Below, in pieces: positions 36,984-48,539 of a DNA stretch of 64,000 nt. A program made the position numbers and the translations under genes. Source of the DNA: Capniomyces stellatus (lineage: Eukaryota > Kickxellomycota > Harpellomycetes > Harpellales > Legeriomycetaceae); NCBI GenBank assembly GCA_001661515.1, contig LUVW01000005.1:396263-460262 (forward strand), in the 5' to 3' direction. The first letter of the stretch is position 1, and each line of letters starts with the position of its first letter. The notes beneath the pieces were generated by a model. The model worked only from the letters and a program-made list of their open reading frames with translations. It was not told where the DNA came from and did no database searches.

Positions 36984-39419
36984 CTACTGCGAATACAATC
37001 GATACAGATTCTGGTAATTCGAAATTGTGTTTTTTAGAATATCTTGCTCGATTTTCAACAGTGCAACAGCTTTTGACCATCTTGAGACCTTATCAGCATC
37101 AGTAGGTTTACTTTGTCCTATTTTGTTTTCAAGCAATCTAGACAGCCTGAACTGAGAAACAGCCAAAACCGCCCCACAAACTTTCGCAATAGTTCTTTTT
37201 GACATAACCCCATCGCCCAAGTTTGATTCTTCGTTGCCTTCAATCTCATTCACGTTTTTATTGGCCTTTCTTAGCGCCTGCAACGTGTTTAGTCCTGTGT
37301 AGCTCTTGCCTGACTCTTTGAGCTGCGTTAAACTGTACACCCAGTGTGCCCAGAACATCGCCAGTCTTCGCGCATGATACCCCACAAACTCGTCCTCATC
37401 TGCTTTCACCAACGCCAGCAACGTTTTTCGCTCAGCTGCCAAAAACGACAACAACACCATCAGCGCAAAATTCGGGTGTCCATTCGAACACACTCCAAAT
37501 CTAACCTTATTAATCATATCCAAGTCCCTGCTTTCCACTACATCACTGGCCACCTCCCCATCACCACACCCGCTTTCTTCGTCAATCACCTCGTCGTTTC
37601 TCAGTCTTGATATCTCAAACATCTCTGCAAACGTGTCATAATCAAGCCCCAGCAACGTAAACTGCTGTGCAACCAGCCCATTAAACAGCCCAACGTTATC
37701 CAAAACAAACTTAAACACATCATCAACCAGCCCTTTCAACTCCTTGTCCATCTCCAGCAACTTCTCCATCTCAACCACCTCAACTGGAACCTCATCTCCA
37801 TCATACCCAACCACTTTTACATCCACAAATCCATACCTATGCAAAAAGTATCCTGAGTTATGTCGCCCATACGTGTTGAATACCTCGCTTTTTGCAGAAA
37901 CTGGCTGGATAGACATTATCTCCAAACAATCCATTTCCTCCTTTGACTTTGATATCCAACTTTGTTCATCGTCTTCTTCTTCCTCCTCATCCTCATCCTC
38001 TTCATCGTCAACCTCCATCCTGCTTGACTTGGATAAGCCACCTTTGGTAGCCACTGGTTTCCCATCTAGACCAACCAATTCCGGCATCTCCTCCCCTCCC
38101 TCATCTTCGCTTTCCTCACTCTCACTCTCCTCATCACCACTTTCATCTTCATAGCCATCCTCGTCCTCATCCTCACCCTCGTCCTCTTCAAAATCAGACT
38201 CATCAATATCTTCACTTAGTCCTTCTCTATCTTCTAACAATTTCCAATAATAATATAAAAAACAAAACCGTTGTTTTTAAATCTTAGTACCATTACCATA
38301 AATACTATATTTTCACGAATCAAATTTTATTGCTTAAATTACCATCGTTTGAACTGCCCAGCAACTCCTTTTCTTTCTTATCTTCTTCCTCAGCCAAACG
38401 CGCAAACATCTCCATATGCTCACATCCAAGCAACTCTCCGCATAAGGGACACACCTCGGTATCGCAAACAACATGAACGTCTTCATTTCCGCTCCTATGA
38501 TTAAACAAGTCCGCAAATGGGACTAGACATATTCCTCTAAACTCGTCAACCTCAAACGCTCTTGATGTGACCAAGCTGGTAACCCTGATAAACTCATTAT
38601 AGTCATCCCACTTGATGTTTCCGCTGTTCTTCTCTGTAAATATAAAGGGATACTTTCTTAACAATCCTTGCAACTGCTCAAAGTTCCTTGATAGTCTAGC
38701 TCTATCTATTACCAGCATCCTCATCGCATCCGTGCCATCCAAGTAACTCTGCTCCTCCAAATCCCACAGCAGTGGAATGTCTACAGAGTATGGAAGCGAC
38801 TGGAGATAGCCCCAAAAAGGCCCATCTTTGCCTACCGACAACTCAAACATTACACTTACCGTCAACGCCAACTCGCCGTCAATACCTTCCTCCTTGAAAA
38901 TGTTGGACAGTGGACTGGTATATGCCGAAATCACGGCTTTCTTTGGTATTAGAACAACTATTGATATTGTTAGCAAGCCGTTTAAACAAAAAATTTCCAG
39001 TACTTGAAGTCAATAACAACACAGAATGTATACCGACACTAAACCAGCAAGTCAGAAGCATATTTAAATTGTAAATGTGTTCTTTCTGTACCTATTTCTT
39101 CCTCCTCGATCCTTTTGTTGGATATTATCCCAAATCCATCGGATATTATCTCTTTGTCCTTACTCGCCCCATTACCATTACTTTTTGCCTTCTTCTTTCC
39201 CTTTGAGCTTGAACTTTTGCTTTTTCCTCCTGCCTTATCATTCGACTTGGCCAAACCTGAATTTTCATTAACGAAATCGCTCAGTTCCTTGCTTTCACTG
39301 CTATCGGCGTTGCTTTTGTTAATCACAACCGAGATAGCGTCTTTATTGTACTCGATTTCATTCTGCTCAAACCACGCCAACAATTCAATTAGGATTTTTT
39401 CCAGCGATGCAGGAGCCAT
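36984..39419 (-). CDS. SET-domain protein lysine methyltransferase (SETD6/RKM/EFM1 class)
   Basis: Three exons: 39419-39092, 38957-38343 and 38233-36984, joined in phase to give 730 residues. The SET fold is split: FGIISNKRI with LIPKKAVISAY at the N side, then the FADLFNHRSG block (substrate/SAM site) and, after a long insert, FNTYGRHNSGYFLHRYGF, which carries the catalytic NTYG tyrosine. Proteins of this class methylate ribosomal proteins or elongation factors, or nuclear targets in animal SETD6. The C-terminal helical region resembles the Rubis-subs-bind domain. Between NHRSG and NTYG lie a CPLCG...CEH cluster that could bind metal, followed by about 100 residues that are mostly Asp, Glu and Ser, and a second acidic run. 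An additional Lys/Ser-rich insert lies in exon 1. The substrate cannot be assigned. Confidence 0.85.
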
Positions 39420-39858
39420 TTCAACGATTCTAAATCTATAATCCTAGAAAATACAACTGAATATTCGTTTGGCAAGTAATGGCGCTTAAATAAAGTGTCT
39501 ATAATAGCTCTTCTTTGGAATTAAATATCTTCTAGTCGTTAAACTTTGAGAGCTGTGATCAATTAGGAATGTGTAGATTCAAGCGTGGTGAATTTCATAA
39601 ATCGTTATTTGAATCGATAAAAAAATTTAGCATTCAATTTTGGTTATTCTTTTTTTTTCATCGGACATGTTATTGGCCAGTTATTCTTTTATTGAATTAC
39701 TGGAATATTGGTTTAGTAGCTTTACTATAATTTATGTTTTCTTTTTTTTTTTTATTGAAATTTATTAATATGAACGCTAATAAATATAAAAAGTTGTACA
39801 AGTTAGCTATAGTAAAATAGTATCAAATTATTTCAAATTGTTCTTTAGTGTTTGGGGG

Positions 39859-40113
39859 TCAGTTGAGTAAAAATATTATTTTATCTTTACTTGGATCTTC
39901 ACCAGGCTCAAAAGCAAACCAGTTGCATTTGATTTTGACCCAATTTTTTGTGAATGTATTTCTGTTTCTAAGCGATAGTTCCTGAACTATTAAATTTTTT
40001 AAATTTACTTTCCAACGATTAAAAAGTGCCCTTTCGTCTAAATTTATGTCTGATAATTTTTTTTCAGTTACTGATTTATTAATTTCCCAAATTTCCAGAG
40101 CAAAGAAAATAAT
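39859..40113 (-). other. Open frame without ATG, possible gene relic
   Basis: 84 codons from just after a TAA to a TGA at 39859, with no Met codon. The translation contains ordinary-looking segments such as NRWKVNLKN and CNWFAFEPGEDPSKD, with four Trp and few homopolymer residues. That is unlike most frames in this AT-rich spacer. It could be the last exon of an unseen gene, a decayed gene, or chance. No family recognised. Confidence 0.25.
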
Positions 40114-41567
40114 TTATATTTTCATTACTGAGCTTTATTTAAAAAAAATTCGCGTCGATTTTAATAACTTAACTTGCTCTTTTTAATACATATATTTTTC
40201 TCTTCTCCCAAAAGGAAAGACCAAATCGTTTCTTCAATCAATAAACATCGGGAAATAACAAATCGATAAACGTAAAAAGGCGTTTTAACAAACCCCAACA
40301 AAAATAACAAGGTGTTATATTAATAAATAAATTAAATAAATAATAACAAGGTGTTGATTTAATAGCTAATATATCAAGCAATGTACATTTGAGTTTACAG
40401 CTGAGTGTTAGTTAAATATCCATTATTGTCAAATTTACTAAAACAGTTCAAAGTTACGAAATTAAATTTATTAAATGCCACGACTGAACTATGAATTTTT
40501 GAAGTATCAGCTGGAAGAACTGAACTGTTGCGAGTTGGCTAAAACTTGTCTGCTTCAAATTCCGATTTAAAACTTTACTGAACAAAAAAAAAACAGGATC
40601 TGTTTAATTGCAATGTCAATTCCTGATTCACGTCATATTGTTCAGTGCAATCGATTATTTTTTTGCATTAATTGTCTGCTTCTAATTTAGTCCTAATAGG
40701 AGAGTAAAATTGCTCTATTGATTCAGAGAACAAAATGAACAACAAAAAAGAATAAATAAAAAAACTAATACCTAATATCTCTTTGAAAAAAAAACATCTC
40801 ATAATTAAAGCGCTCGGCTGGTTTTTAAATTGGAAAAAAAAAAGTCAACACAACCTATTGAGCCAATTCAACTGAAACTTGCGTTGTTTTCTCATTCCGT
40901 GTGTTCCTGGAGGCAAAATTGTTTGTTCAAAGTGGGCCAGGAAATTTTAAAAAAAAAGTAAAGGTGAACTTACAAGATAAACTGCAAATTCAATAAATCA
41001 AGTTAACTAAAGTGTTATGAATTCCTTTAGTTTGACCTATATAATTTAACGTTGAGGAAGACTTGTAACAAGATTGAAAATCAATAAAATTTGCTCGGAT
41101 TTATAATTACAAATTGGTTTAGAAATTAATAAATTAAATGAACAAAATTGTACTTGCCTTTTTATATAATCTGTTTATGTTGATTTGAAACTCGAATTTT
41201 AATGGAAATTTGGCATTCTTTTTGTTTTTAATTTTAATTTTCATTCTTTTTCTCTTTCTTTTTCTATTGACAATTTTCGTTTCTGTTTCCTTTTTTAATT
41301 GTTACTCAATTATATTCTCAGTTTACATACTTTGTTTGTAAAAAGAAAATAAATGTACTTGTTTTCTCTTTTTTTTGTGTTTAGTTAACCAAGCAATTTA
41401 CTTTGATTTTAATTCTTTAATTCTACATTTAACTCTGCTTTTAATTCTACTACAAAAGAATACTCTTTAAAAAAAACTTTGGAATCAGCTAACATTACGA
41501 TCAACATAGTATAAAATTTCAACCAAACTTTACAGCGACTTTAAAGCCAACTAGATAGACATATATT

Positions 41568-41595
41568 ACAACAACAACAACAACAACAACAACAA
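41568..41595. repeat. (ACA)n microsatellite
   Basis: About nine perfect ACA units in the probable 5' leader of the AT-hook gene. Confidence 0.9.
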
Positions 41596-41678
41596 TAGGC
41601 GTAGCAGAAACATTGTACTGTTCCTAAAATTATCTTTATTAAAGACGCTGTGTATCCAAGTGCCAGAGCAAAAACATA

Positions 41679-43859
41679 ATGGCTGTTCCAAACTATGATT
41701 TAAAATATAGCACAGCGTCTTTTAGGCTCGAGGAAGATGACGCGGATATGGAATCGTATTTAAAGCTAAAGAAGGCGTTGAGAGTAAATAACTACGATCC
41801 AAATTCATTGCTTGACTCCAAGCAAGGTATCTTGGAAGTAATGGGGCACGCGAAGAGCTCGGGAGACAGAAATAAGTCCAAAGAAGCAAATAAAGAGGTG
41901 AATAAAGAGGCGAATAAAGAGGTGGGTGAATGGGCGAATACAGGTGTGTCTATTGTAAATAAGAGACCAAGAGGCAGGCCAAAGAGAGTTGTAGACCCAA
42001 ATAGCCCATCAGTCCTAAAAGCGATAAGGAGACCGAATAAAGAAAATAGGAGCTTGTTTGACAGAGTACGTGAGCAAAGATCCAAATACCTTGATGTATT
42101 AACAGACGTAGGTGAAGCGAGTCAAAAAAGACGACCCGGCAGGCCAAAGCTAGCAAAAAACAAACCAAAAAAAGATACGGTAGACAGCAGCGTATTGCCA
42201 ACCGTGCTGGAAACACAATCTGGGAGCGTCAAAAGATCGGTGGGTAGACCTAGAATAATAAAAGAGTCTAATCATGACGGTGCAAGTAGTGAGGCGAGAG
42301 TTAAAAGATCAGTGGGAAGACCTAGAAAACAAGAGGTGTCAAACGCGGCAATTAGAAACCCAGGCTTGGACAGAAGCCATTTAGGAGACCCAAATAGCAG
42401 GCCCAGGGATATTGGCCAACCTGCAGTCAAAAGGAGGCCAGGAAGACCTTCAAAGGCCAGTGTCAACGATCTGATAGACGGCGAGAATATAGTGGAGAAG
42501 TCTTTTAATAGGCAGATCCTGGAAAACGATCTGAGCTCAAATAAGGAGAGCGAGTTGTTTGGTGGACCTCGTATGGATGTTACAATGCCAGATATGGAGG
42601 GAAGCGGGCCAGCACTAAGTGAATTTCTAGACGAAATAATTTTAAACGATAGATTTAGCGGGCTGGCTAAGGTCGGTAGGCCAGTGGGACGGCCCAAAAA
42701 ACTTGGAAAAACTGGTGAATCATCTATAGCTTCTCAAAACGGCGTTAGTGGCGATAAGCCAGCTCGAAAGGTTGGAAGACCAAGGAAGACACCCAACCCG
42801 GATACAATTCCAAGCACAGGCGCCAAGCTGCCTAAACAAGAAGTGGGTAAGCGAAGAGGAGCAGCGAAGCTTGATTCAAGCAGCCGACCACCCTCTGCTA
42901 GCAACGCCATCTCGATCAAGGACTTGTTGGATTCGGTTGATATTAATACAGAATCTCTGCCAACCCGTGGAAGAGGGAGGCCTAAAAAGTATACGGGTTT
43001 GGCCTTTGATTTTGTTGACACTGAGCAGTCAAGTCATCGCAATCTAGATCTGGATACGATAGTCAGCAGTTTAAAACAAACTTTGGCCTTAAATACCGTT
43101 AAAAGATCGGTCGGTCGTCCTAAAAAAACATCCGCGAAAGCAGATCAGTCCATCTCAAGCGAGAAACCTTCAAAAAACGCTGTAGGAAGGCCGAAACGAT
43201 CGTTAGTTGATATCATGGACCGCCACGACGCTGCAGTAGACAATGAGGTTTTGCCCAATCTCGCTAAAAGGAGCAGGGGTAGGCCAAGAAAAAATGCTCT
43301 AGCAAACACAAAGATAAATGACAAGTTTGGTGGTTCTAACTTGTCCAAACAGCTAGCAAATACCCACACTCCAACATACCTCCAAAATTCATCTCTTAGT
43401 AAGGGGAGTGCTGGTAGAGCCAACAAGGCAACTCGCAGCAATAAGTCTTTTAAAGATGAAACCCTAGCTTCTACTGCTTGGCAACAAGCACAAGAAAACA
43501 TAAGAAAACCGAGAGGAAGACCGAAGAAATCCATCCAGATCAAGGACGTAGATACCTACGAAGGCCAGAGCGCAGTCCTAGCCAGAAACACCAATAAACC
43601 GCATTCTCGTAACCAGGCCTTGCTTACAGGGCACAACTCTGCAGCCCTCGGTGGTTCTGTTGGAAATAATAGTGTGAAGAGAAATAGTGCGCAATTGGAC
43701 CATAGGAGACAACCGGGAAATGTATCGAGAATGGGCGCTGATAGTAGTTCCCCTGTTATTGGGAAAGACTTGGCCTCAATTCCTTCTTACCTTTCCGTTC
43801 GCAAATCTACCTCTTCTACCTCTCGCATTCATCAAATTGTAAATGACAATAACAACTAG
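41679..43859 (+). CDS. Multi-AT-hook DNA-binding protein (twelve hooks)
   Basis: Single-exon frame of 726 residues. I count twelve AT-hook cores (GRPK, GRPR or GRPS flanked by basic residues). Examples are RPRGRPKR, RRPGRPKL, KRSVGRPRK, RGRGRPKK and KPRGRPKK. They are spread along almost the whole protein at intervals of about 20-110 residues. There is also one degenerate copy (GSAGRANK). AT-hooks bind the minor groove of AT-rich DNA; HMGA-type proteins use them to shape chromatin. No catalytic, zinc-finger or coiled-coil domain is visible between the hooks, and the linkers are Ser/Asp/Lys-rich and probably disordered. It is therefore most likely an architectural chromatin protein, fitting a low-GC genome. 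The first ATG gives a sensible N terminus. Confidence 0.85.
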   Translation: MAVPNYDLKYSTASFRLEEDDADMESYLKLKKALRVNNYDPNSLLDSKQGILEVMGHAKSSGDRNKSKEANKEVNKEANKEVGEWANTGVSIVNKRPRGRPKRVVDPNSPSVLKAIRRPNKENRSLFDRVREQRSKYLDVLTDVGEASQKRRPGRPKLAKNKPKKDTVDSSVLPTVLETQSGSVKRSVGRPRIIKESNHDGASSEARVKRSVGRPRKQEVSNAAIRNPGLDRSHLGDPNSRPRDIGQPAVKRRPGRPSKASVNDLIDGENIVEKSFNRQILENDLSSNKESELFGGPRMDVTMPDMEGSGPALSEFLDEIILNDRFSGLAKVGRPVGRPKKLGKTGESSIASQNGVSGDKPARKVGRPRKTPNPDTIPSTGAKLPKQEVGKRRGAAKLDSSSRPPSASNAISIKDLLDSVDINTESLPTRGRGRPKKYTGLAFDFVDTEQSSHRNLDLDTIVSSLKQTLALNTVKRSVGRPKKTSAKADQSISSEKPSKNAVGRPKRSLVDIMDRHDAAVDNEVLPNLAKRSRGRPRKNALANTKINDKFGGSNLSKQLANTHTPTYLQNSSLSKGSAGRANKATRSNKSFKDETLASTAWQQAQENIRKPRGRPKKSIQIKDVDTYEGQSAVLARNTNKPHSRNQALLTGHNSAALGGSVGNNSVKRNSAQLDHRRQPGNVSRMGADSSSPVIGKDLASIPSYLSVRKSTSSTSRIHQIVNDNNN

Positions 43860-44577
43860 TATTATGTTCTTTGTTCTGTGTTCTGTGTTTATATTATCTT
43901 TTTATTGTTTTTGCAACACCCTCTCATTTTTTTATTTGATTTAGTTTTATTTGATTTCATTTTATTTAGTTTAATTTAATTTTATTTAGTTAATTCCTTT
44001 AATTTTCTGACTTAATACTGTCTTGGATTACGGTTTGTTATCGTACTACGACTTTAGAACGTCTGTGCCTTGTTTTAATATACTTTTTTTTCTTTGACCT
44101 GCATCGTCTTTTGGATTATACCAACTCTGCGTTTTTATTTAATGATTGCTTCCAACATGTATCCACTCGATAACCCCAACAGCAGTGTTGCACGATGTTG
44201 TATATAACTCTAGTTCTCGCCAACATCATTGTTTACCCTCTTTTGCCTTTCATTTTTTTTTATCGAAATATCGGGCTTTTAATTCGTTCTATTATTTCCT
44301 CAAACTTTCCTAATCAGTTGGTTGATTAATCATTAATCCACTTTAATGATGAAACTTGAAATTATCTTTACTGCCCTAATAACAAATAAAATATCAATCT
44401 TCATACAAATAAAATAACAATCTTGAAATTAAAATAACAATCTTCATATAAATAAAATAGAGTAAACCAAACATCGTTTTCTTTTTCTTTTAGTTTAATT
44501 TTCTTTTAGTTTGATTTACTTTTGGTTTTGGCCTTATCAACATCAAATCTCCACAAACAAAAACACGGTATTCAATA
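43860..44577. other. AT-rich spacer
   Basis: 718 bp. TTTATTTAGTTT-like degenerate repeats occur near 43930-43990, with repeated AATAAAATAACAATCTT-type units at about 44384-44457. No gene seen. Confidence 0.5.
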
Positions 44578-44943
44578 ATGGCCATTCCAAGATACGTTTA
44601 CAAGATTGTCGAAAGCAAGACACCAGTCGATTTAAACCTTGATATGCAGCCGCTTTCACAGCTTGACGCTAATGATGGCTATATTCATTTATCAACGAGC
44701 ATACAGATCCCGGGCACATTGGGCCTGTTTTATAAAAACCACCCTAAAACTTACATTTTAAAAGTTGACTTGACCTTGGTTACTGATCCTGTTAAATGGG
44801 AAAAGGTAACTCTTAACGACGGCCAAGTCAAAGAATTTCCACACATTTACGGTCCTTTGTATAGCAAGTACATTGTTTGCGTACACGAAGCTCAAAACAC
44901 AAACAACGAATGGACTTTTTCAGAAACTCTTGTAGATAATTAA
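44578..44943 (+). CDS. DUF952 family protein
   Basis: Complete frame of 121 residues, the usual size of this single-domain family. Matching features are the N-terminal YVYKIVES strand, the DGYIHLST block, LKVDLTLV followed by WEKV, and FPHIYGPL near the C terminus. DUF952 proteins are small cytosolic proteins found in bacteria, plants and fungi. Their fold has been likened to ADP-ribosyltransferase-type folds, but no reaction is established. There is no intron or signal peptide. Possible acquisition from bacteria in the past cannot be judged here. Confidence 0.85.
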   Translation: MAIPRYVYKIVESKTPVDLNLDMQPLSQLDANDGYIHLSTSIQIPGTLGLFYKNHPKTYILKVDLTLVTDPVKWEKVTLNDGQVKEFPHIYGPLYSKYIVCVHEAQNTNNEWTFSETLVDN

Positions 44944-45418
44944 ATACGGATATATGCTATTGTCGTGTGTTTTTTTTTTCTACCTTTTTTATTGTTTTCA
45001 TTGGGTCTTGGACTAATGGTGCTAATAAAACTGTGCATGTTTTTTTTATTGCTATGGTGGTATTGATGTTGGTTCTGGTTGAACGGTGTGCTTATTTATT
45101 ACGTTGGCCCCTTTGTTTTTGGTTCTGAAATTACCAATGCTACGAGGTTCAGTTCAATGTAACTTTAAAGATTAAACCGCTTGATAACATTGCTGGTCCA
45201 ACAAATACTCCTTTAATAATTTATTTGTTTATTTATTTATTGATAAATGGAATGCATGACCAAACCTAAGCATTAATGTACCATAATATCTGGTACGGAC
45301 TTGATTTCCATGTTGTAAAAACGTTAAAACTGTGTGAAAACATTATGATGTGTAAAATAAAAGATGGACCAAGACTAAAAACGCTTCATTGGTGCCCAGA
45401 GTGGTGTATTAGTACAAG
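44944..45418. other. Convergent intergenic spacer
   Basis: 475 bp between the DUF952 stop and the GDSL-protein stop. It is T-rich after 44970 and no gene is seen. Confidence 0.5.
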
Positions 45419-46459
45419 CTATCCTACGACAGCATTTGCGAATCTCTTCTTGATGATATCAATAGCCAGATACAAGTGGACAGTGCTCCCGATATGAGAC
45501 TGGTCGTACCAGTAGAATTCGTGTGGCGAATTGCACTTTCGGCTAGGGCTTATAATGCATGGGTGGTCGTTGTGCTGAAGCCCATAGTGTTTATGTTCGT
45601 TTGCAATCTCGGATAGGTAGCTGTTTGCATCGTAGAAAATAAAATTCAAATCCTTGTTCTCTATCAGCTCCTTAAGAGCAACAGGGTAATACTCCATCAA
45701 AATCTCAATGTTTTTTGAGATTGCATCTTTGATTGGTTTAGGGAAGGATTTGATTAGCGGGGATGTGTTTATAGGCATTGCTGACAAGAACAAGATGTTT
45801 TTGGCCTTGACATTAGGATGATCGGTTAAAATCTTGATGCTCTCTATCATATCAAGCAGAACGTCTTTGATGGTGTTGTTGGGCTTTTTCGCGTGCCATT
45901 TTGGAATGGATATTCCAGCCAAATCGTTGGCTCCTGCCCAGATAGTATATAGAGTTGTATTGCGTGACAATGGGCTCTTTACAGCTTCGTTGGCAAATGT
46001 CTCCATCTGCTGTCGTAGCCCAGGGACATTTACTTTGTTTCCATTAATCAGCCATTCTTTGTTTACTGTAGAGTACCCTGAAGCCTTGCTGATTACCTTG
46101 GAGCCAAAAGCATCTGCAAGATGGTCAATCCAGATCTTACCTTCGCTAAACCGACCCTTGTTGTAGAATGCTGCTAGTGGGTCCGATTCTTTTGAAATAG
46201 CATTGTAATTTCCTATGTCTGAAGAGGCATCACCAAACGCCACTATATGCTCGAATCTTTGATAGTTTCCATCCTTTCTCAACTTTGAATACTTTTCCTT
46301 TTGGAATGCTCCATACGAGTCTTTGGTTGTTTGGTTCATTTTAACCAGCATCACCAACACTATAAACGCGGCTGTAGCCAAGCCTACTGATATCACGTTC
46401 TTTGACGGACTGTGTCTGTTTGATAATGACATAAAAATCCTACGCTCAACGTTTCCCAT
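45419..46459 (-). CDS. GDSL/SGNH-family membrane protein lacking the nucleophilic serine
   Basis: Single-exon frame of 346 residues from the ATG at 46459 (the frame is open a little further but with no ATG). A hydrophobic segment at about residues 22-41 suggests a type II signal anchor, placing the domain in the lumen or outside. SGNH blocks: block I reads FGDASSDIGN, block III contains GANDL, and block V contains DQSH (D319, H322) followed by the usual STVH. In active GDSL esterases the residue after GD is the nucleophilic Ser. Here it is Ala78 (codon GCC), with a serine one place later. Asn and the Asp/His pair are intact. It may be a pseudoenzyme, or S79 might serve. A divergent paralogue lies at 55624-57401. 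Both could bind glycans or lipids rather than cut them. Confidence 0.8.
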   Translation of the reverse strand: MGNVERRIFMSLSNRHSPSKNVISVGLATAAFIVLVMLVKMNQTTKDSYGAFQKEKYSKLRKDGNYQRFEHIVAFGDASSDIGNYNAISKESDPLAAFYNKGRFSEGKIWIDHLADAFGSKVISKASGYSTVNKEWLINGNKVNVPGLRQQMETFANEAVKSPLSRNTTLYTIWAGANDLAGISIPKWHAKKPNNTIKDVLLDMIESIKILTDHPNVKAKNILFLSAMPINTSPLIKSFPKPIKDAISKNIEILMEYYPVALKELIENKDLNFIFYDANSYLSEIANEHKHYGLQHNDHPCIISPSRKCNSPHEFYWYDQSHIGSTVHLYLAIDIIKKRFANAVVG

Positions 46460-48539
46460 TTTGAATAGCAACGACGTTGGTTTTTATGACTGGAATTGGT
46501 TTGCGTAGTTGAGATGAAATGCTATATGTTTTGTGTTGTATGTCGTATGCCTGATAAAAAAAACTTTGTTATTATTTTTGGAAAAAATAAACCCCCTCTG
46601 CGTAACCCAATGTTATGTATTTGTTAGTAGTATATACCCTTAGATTTCTATGAACTAGGTTCTTTATTGATCGATGTTGTTGATGAAAGGTGCTATTCTG
46701 TTGCAATGTATTAACTGCAAGTGACAAATTCGTCAATGTATGCCTGTGTATCCTAATATAGCCTGTATAGTCTTATATTTGTCAATGTGTTACTTGTATG
46801 TACTCTTTTCGTCTGACTAATGCTCTGTCGTGAATTTATGTCTGTCTTTCTCCTTGCTGAAAGTATATGTCTTTTTGTGTGTGCTCTTTTTCTTTTTTTT
46901 ATCGAGTGTCTTATTTTATCGTGTGCTTTGTTTTACTATATGCTTTGTTTTACTGTGTGATTTGGTGCGAGTTGATTAGAAATAATAGCAGCAATACGAG
47001 CCAGGTACTAAGTAAAATATCTTGGCTAGAAAATTATAAAGTATTTAAATGATGCGATGATAAAAATTAATTTGAATGGGTTGTGATGGTTCTAATTAAA
47101 TCCACTTTCCTGGTTTGAAATAAGGTATTTAATACTGAATACTAGGTGTTGGATGATATATTGTGTAATATAGTGATTTGTATTGCTTTGGTTATAGTGG
47201 TTCGATGTTAGGGTGTATAGATATGTCAAAACTATATACTTTTAATAATGTGATTACATTGATGGTATTTATAGTCATATTCTGGTTAATGCTGATTATC
47301 ATTCTAAAGACTTGGCTTGGAGAATTTATTTTAAAAATAGAGTCGAATCAAAACAAACCAACTTTCTTTGGGTTGTAGATATAGCTAGCTGAACCTTGGT
47401 TATGAGGATGATGTTAACACTAGTCTCTAATGGCAAGTATGGAGTTGGTTGCTTGCCATTCTAAATTAACGGAAATGATCTTGGAAACTGCGGAGAACAG
47501 TGGTAGTTAAAAATAGTAAACTTTCTGAGCCTAAGTAGTAATTATAATGGTGGTTTTGGATATAATCTAATGGCTACTGGTGTATAGAGTAGGTTTATTT
47601 CTAGTTAAAAAATGAAAATGTTTCGTATCTCATATTCATATCCATGACCATATCGATCTCCATTTCCATTTCCTTGTCCACATTTACCAAGAGTATAAGG
47701 TAAACGAGTTATTTTTTTTTTTACTAGTTTTTTTTTCTTCGCTTGATTATTTTTAGAAATTGGTGAATCAAAAAGAATGTTTGTAAGCAAATTAGTAATT
47801 ATTTTTATAACATTTTATCACTTGTATCGACATTCTTTGAAAGATCGCTATACATAAAATTTAACAAAATCGATACCAAAATATATCTTGAGTAGTATCA
47901 GTTGAGCCACAAAGCACCTAAATTCAGGCCAATACACGCAGCAGTAGTCTAGTTATATATATTCCACATATACTCACTGTCTAGCTTGATGGATATATGT
48001 CTCGGTAAGCCTACTGAAAAAGAGTCAACCACGCTTTGTACAACACCAATTGGTGCATATACCAGGAATTATCAGTTCTGTCTGTTATCACAATGAATAC
48101 ATCATTGAAATCTGATCAACAGCGTTTAAAGCAACATTCAATCAGTGCACATTTGTCAATACTGTTTAAAACCCAAAAATTTTATGTAGTGTGAATTTCC
48201 GACTATAAAAATCACCTGCATATATTACTGTTAACTGCTAGTCTTATTTTGATCTCTCTTGAGATCGTCCGTATCTTAATGTTGCTGTATCTTTATTGCT
48301 AAGTAAAAACTAGAAAGATTCACTCCTTTGAGTCGAATCTCATATCCTTATAACTAACTAACTAAATAAATAAAATAACTAAATAAATAACTAAATAATT
48401 AATAATAATGAGCACATCCAATCGGACCTCTAAATACTGTTGATAAAACCACAAGGGGACAAAACTCAACTGTACCTAGCTGTTTGATTATATTATTCAC
48501 TATTACTTTTGGTCGTGTTATATATACGACATTTAACTA
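46460..48539. other. Spacer with no confident gene
   Basis: About 2.1 kb upstream of the GDSL gene and of tRNA-Lys. An open frame near 47223-47378 (+) from an internal ATG would encode about 50 residues with one very hydrophobic segment, but nothing else supports it. An ACTAA/ATAAATAA simple repeat lies at 48350-48402. Confidence 0.45.
48350..48402. repeat. ACTAA / AAATAA simple repeat
   Basis: Imperfect tandem ACTAACTAACTAAATAAATA-like sequence about 140 bp upstream of the tRNA gene. Confidence 0.75.

Larger units (their letters stand above)
39420..41678. other. Long AT-rich spacer
   Basis: 2.26 kb between divergently transcribed genes, with many A/T homopolymers. It contains an 84-codon open stretch without a start codon at 39859-40113 (listed separately) and an (ACA)n microsatellite at 41568-41595 about 85 bp upstream of the AT-hook gene. 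No other gene seen. Confidence 0.5.

Noticed and set aside
47178..47378. Small + strand open frame with one hydrophobic segment
   Set aside because: Short, AT-rich, in a spacer without other coding signals; a hydrophobic helix arises easily from T-rich DNA.
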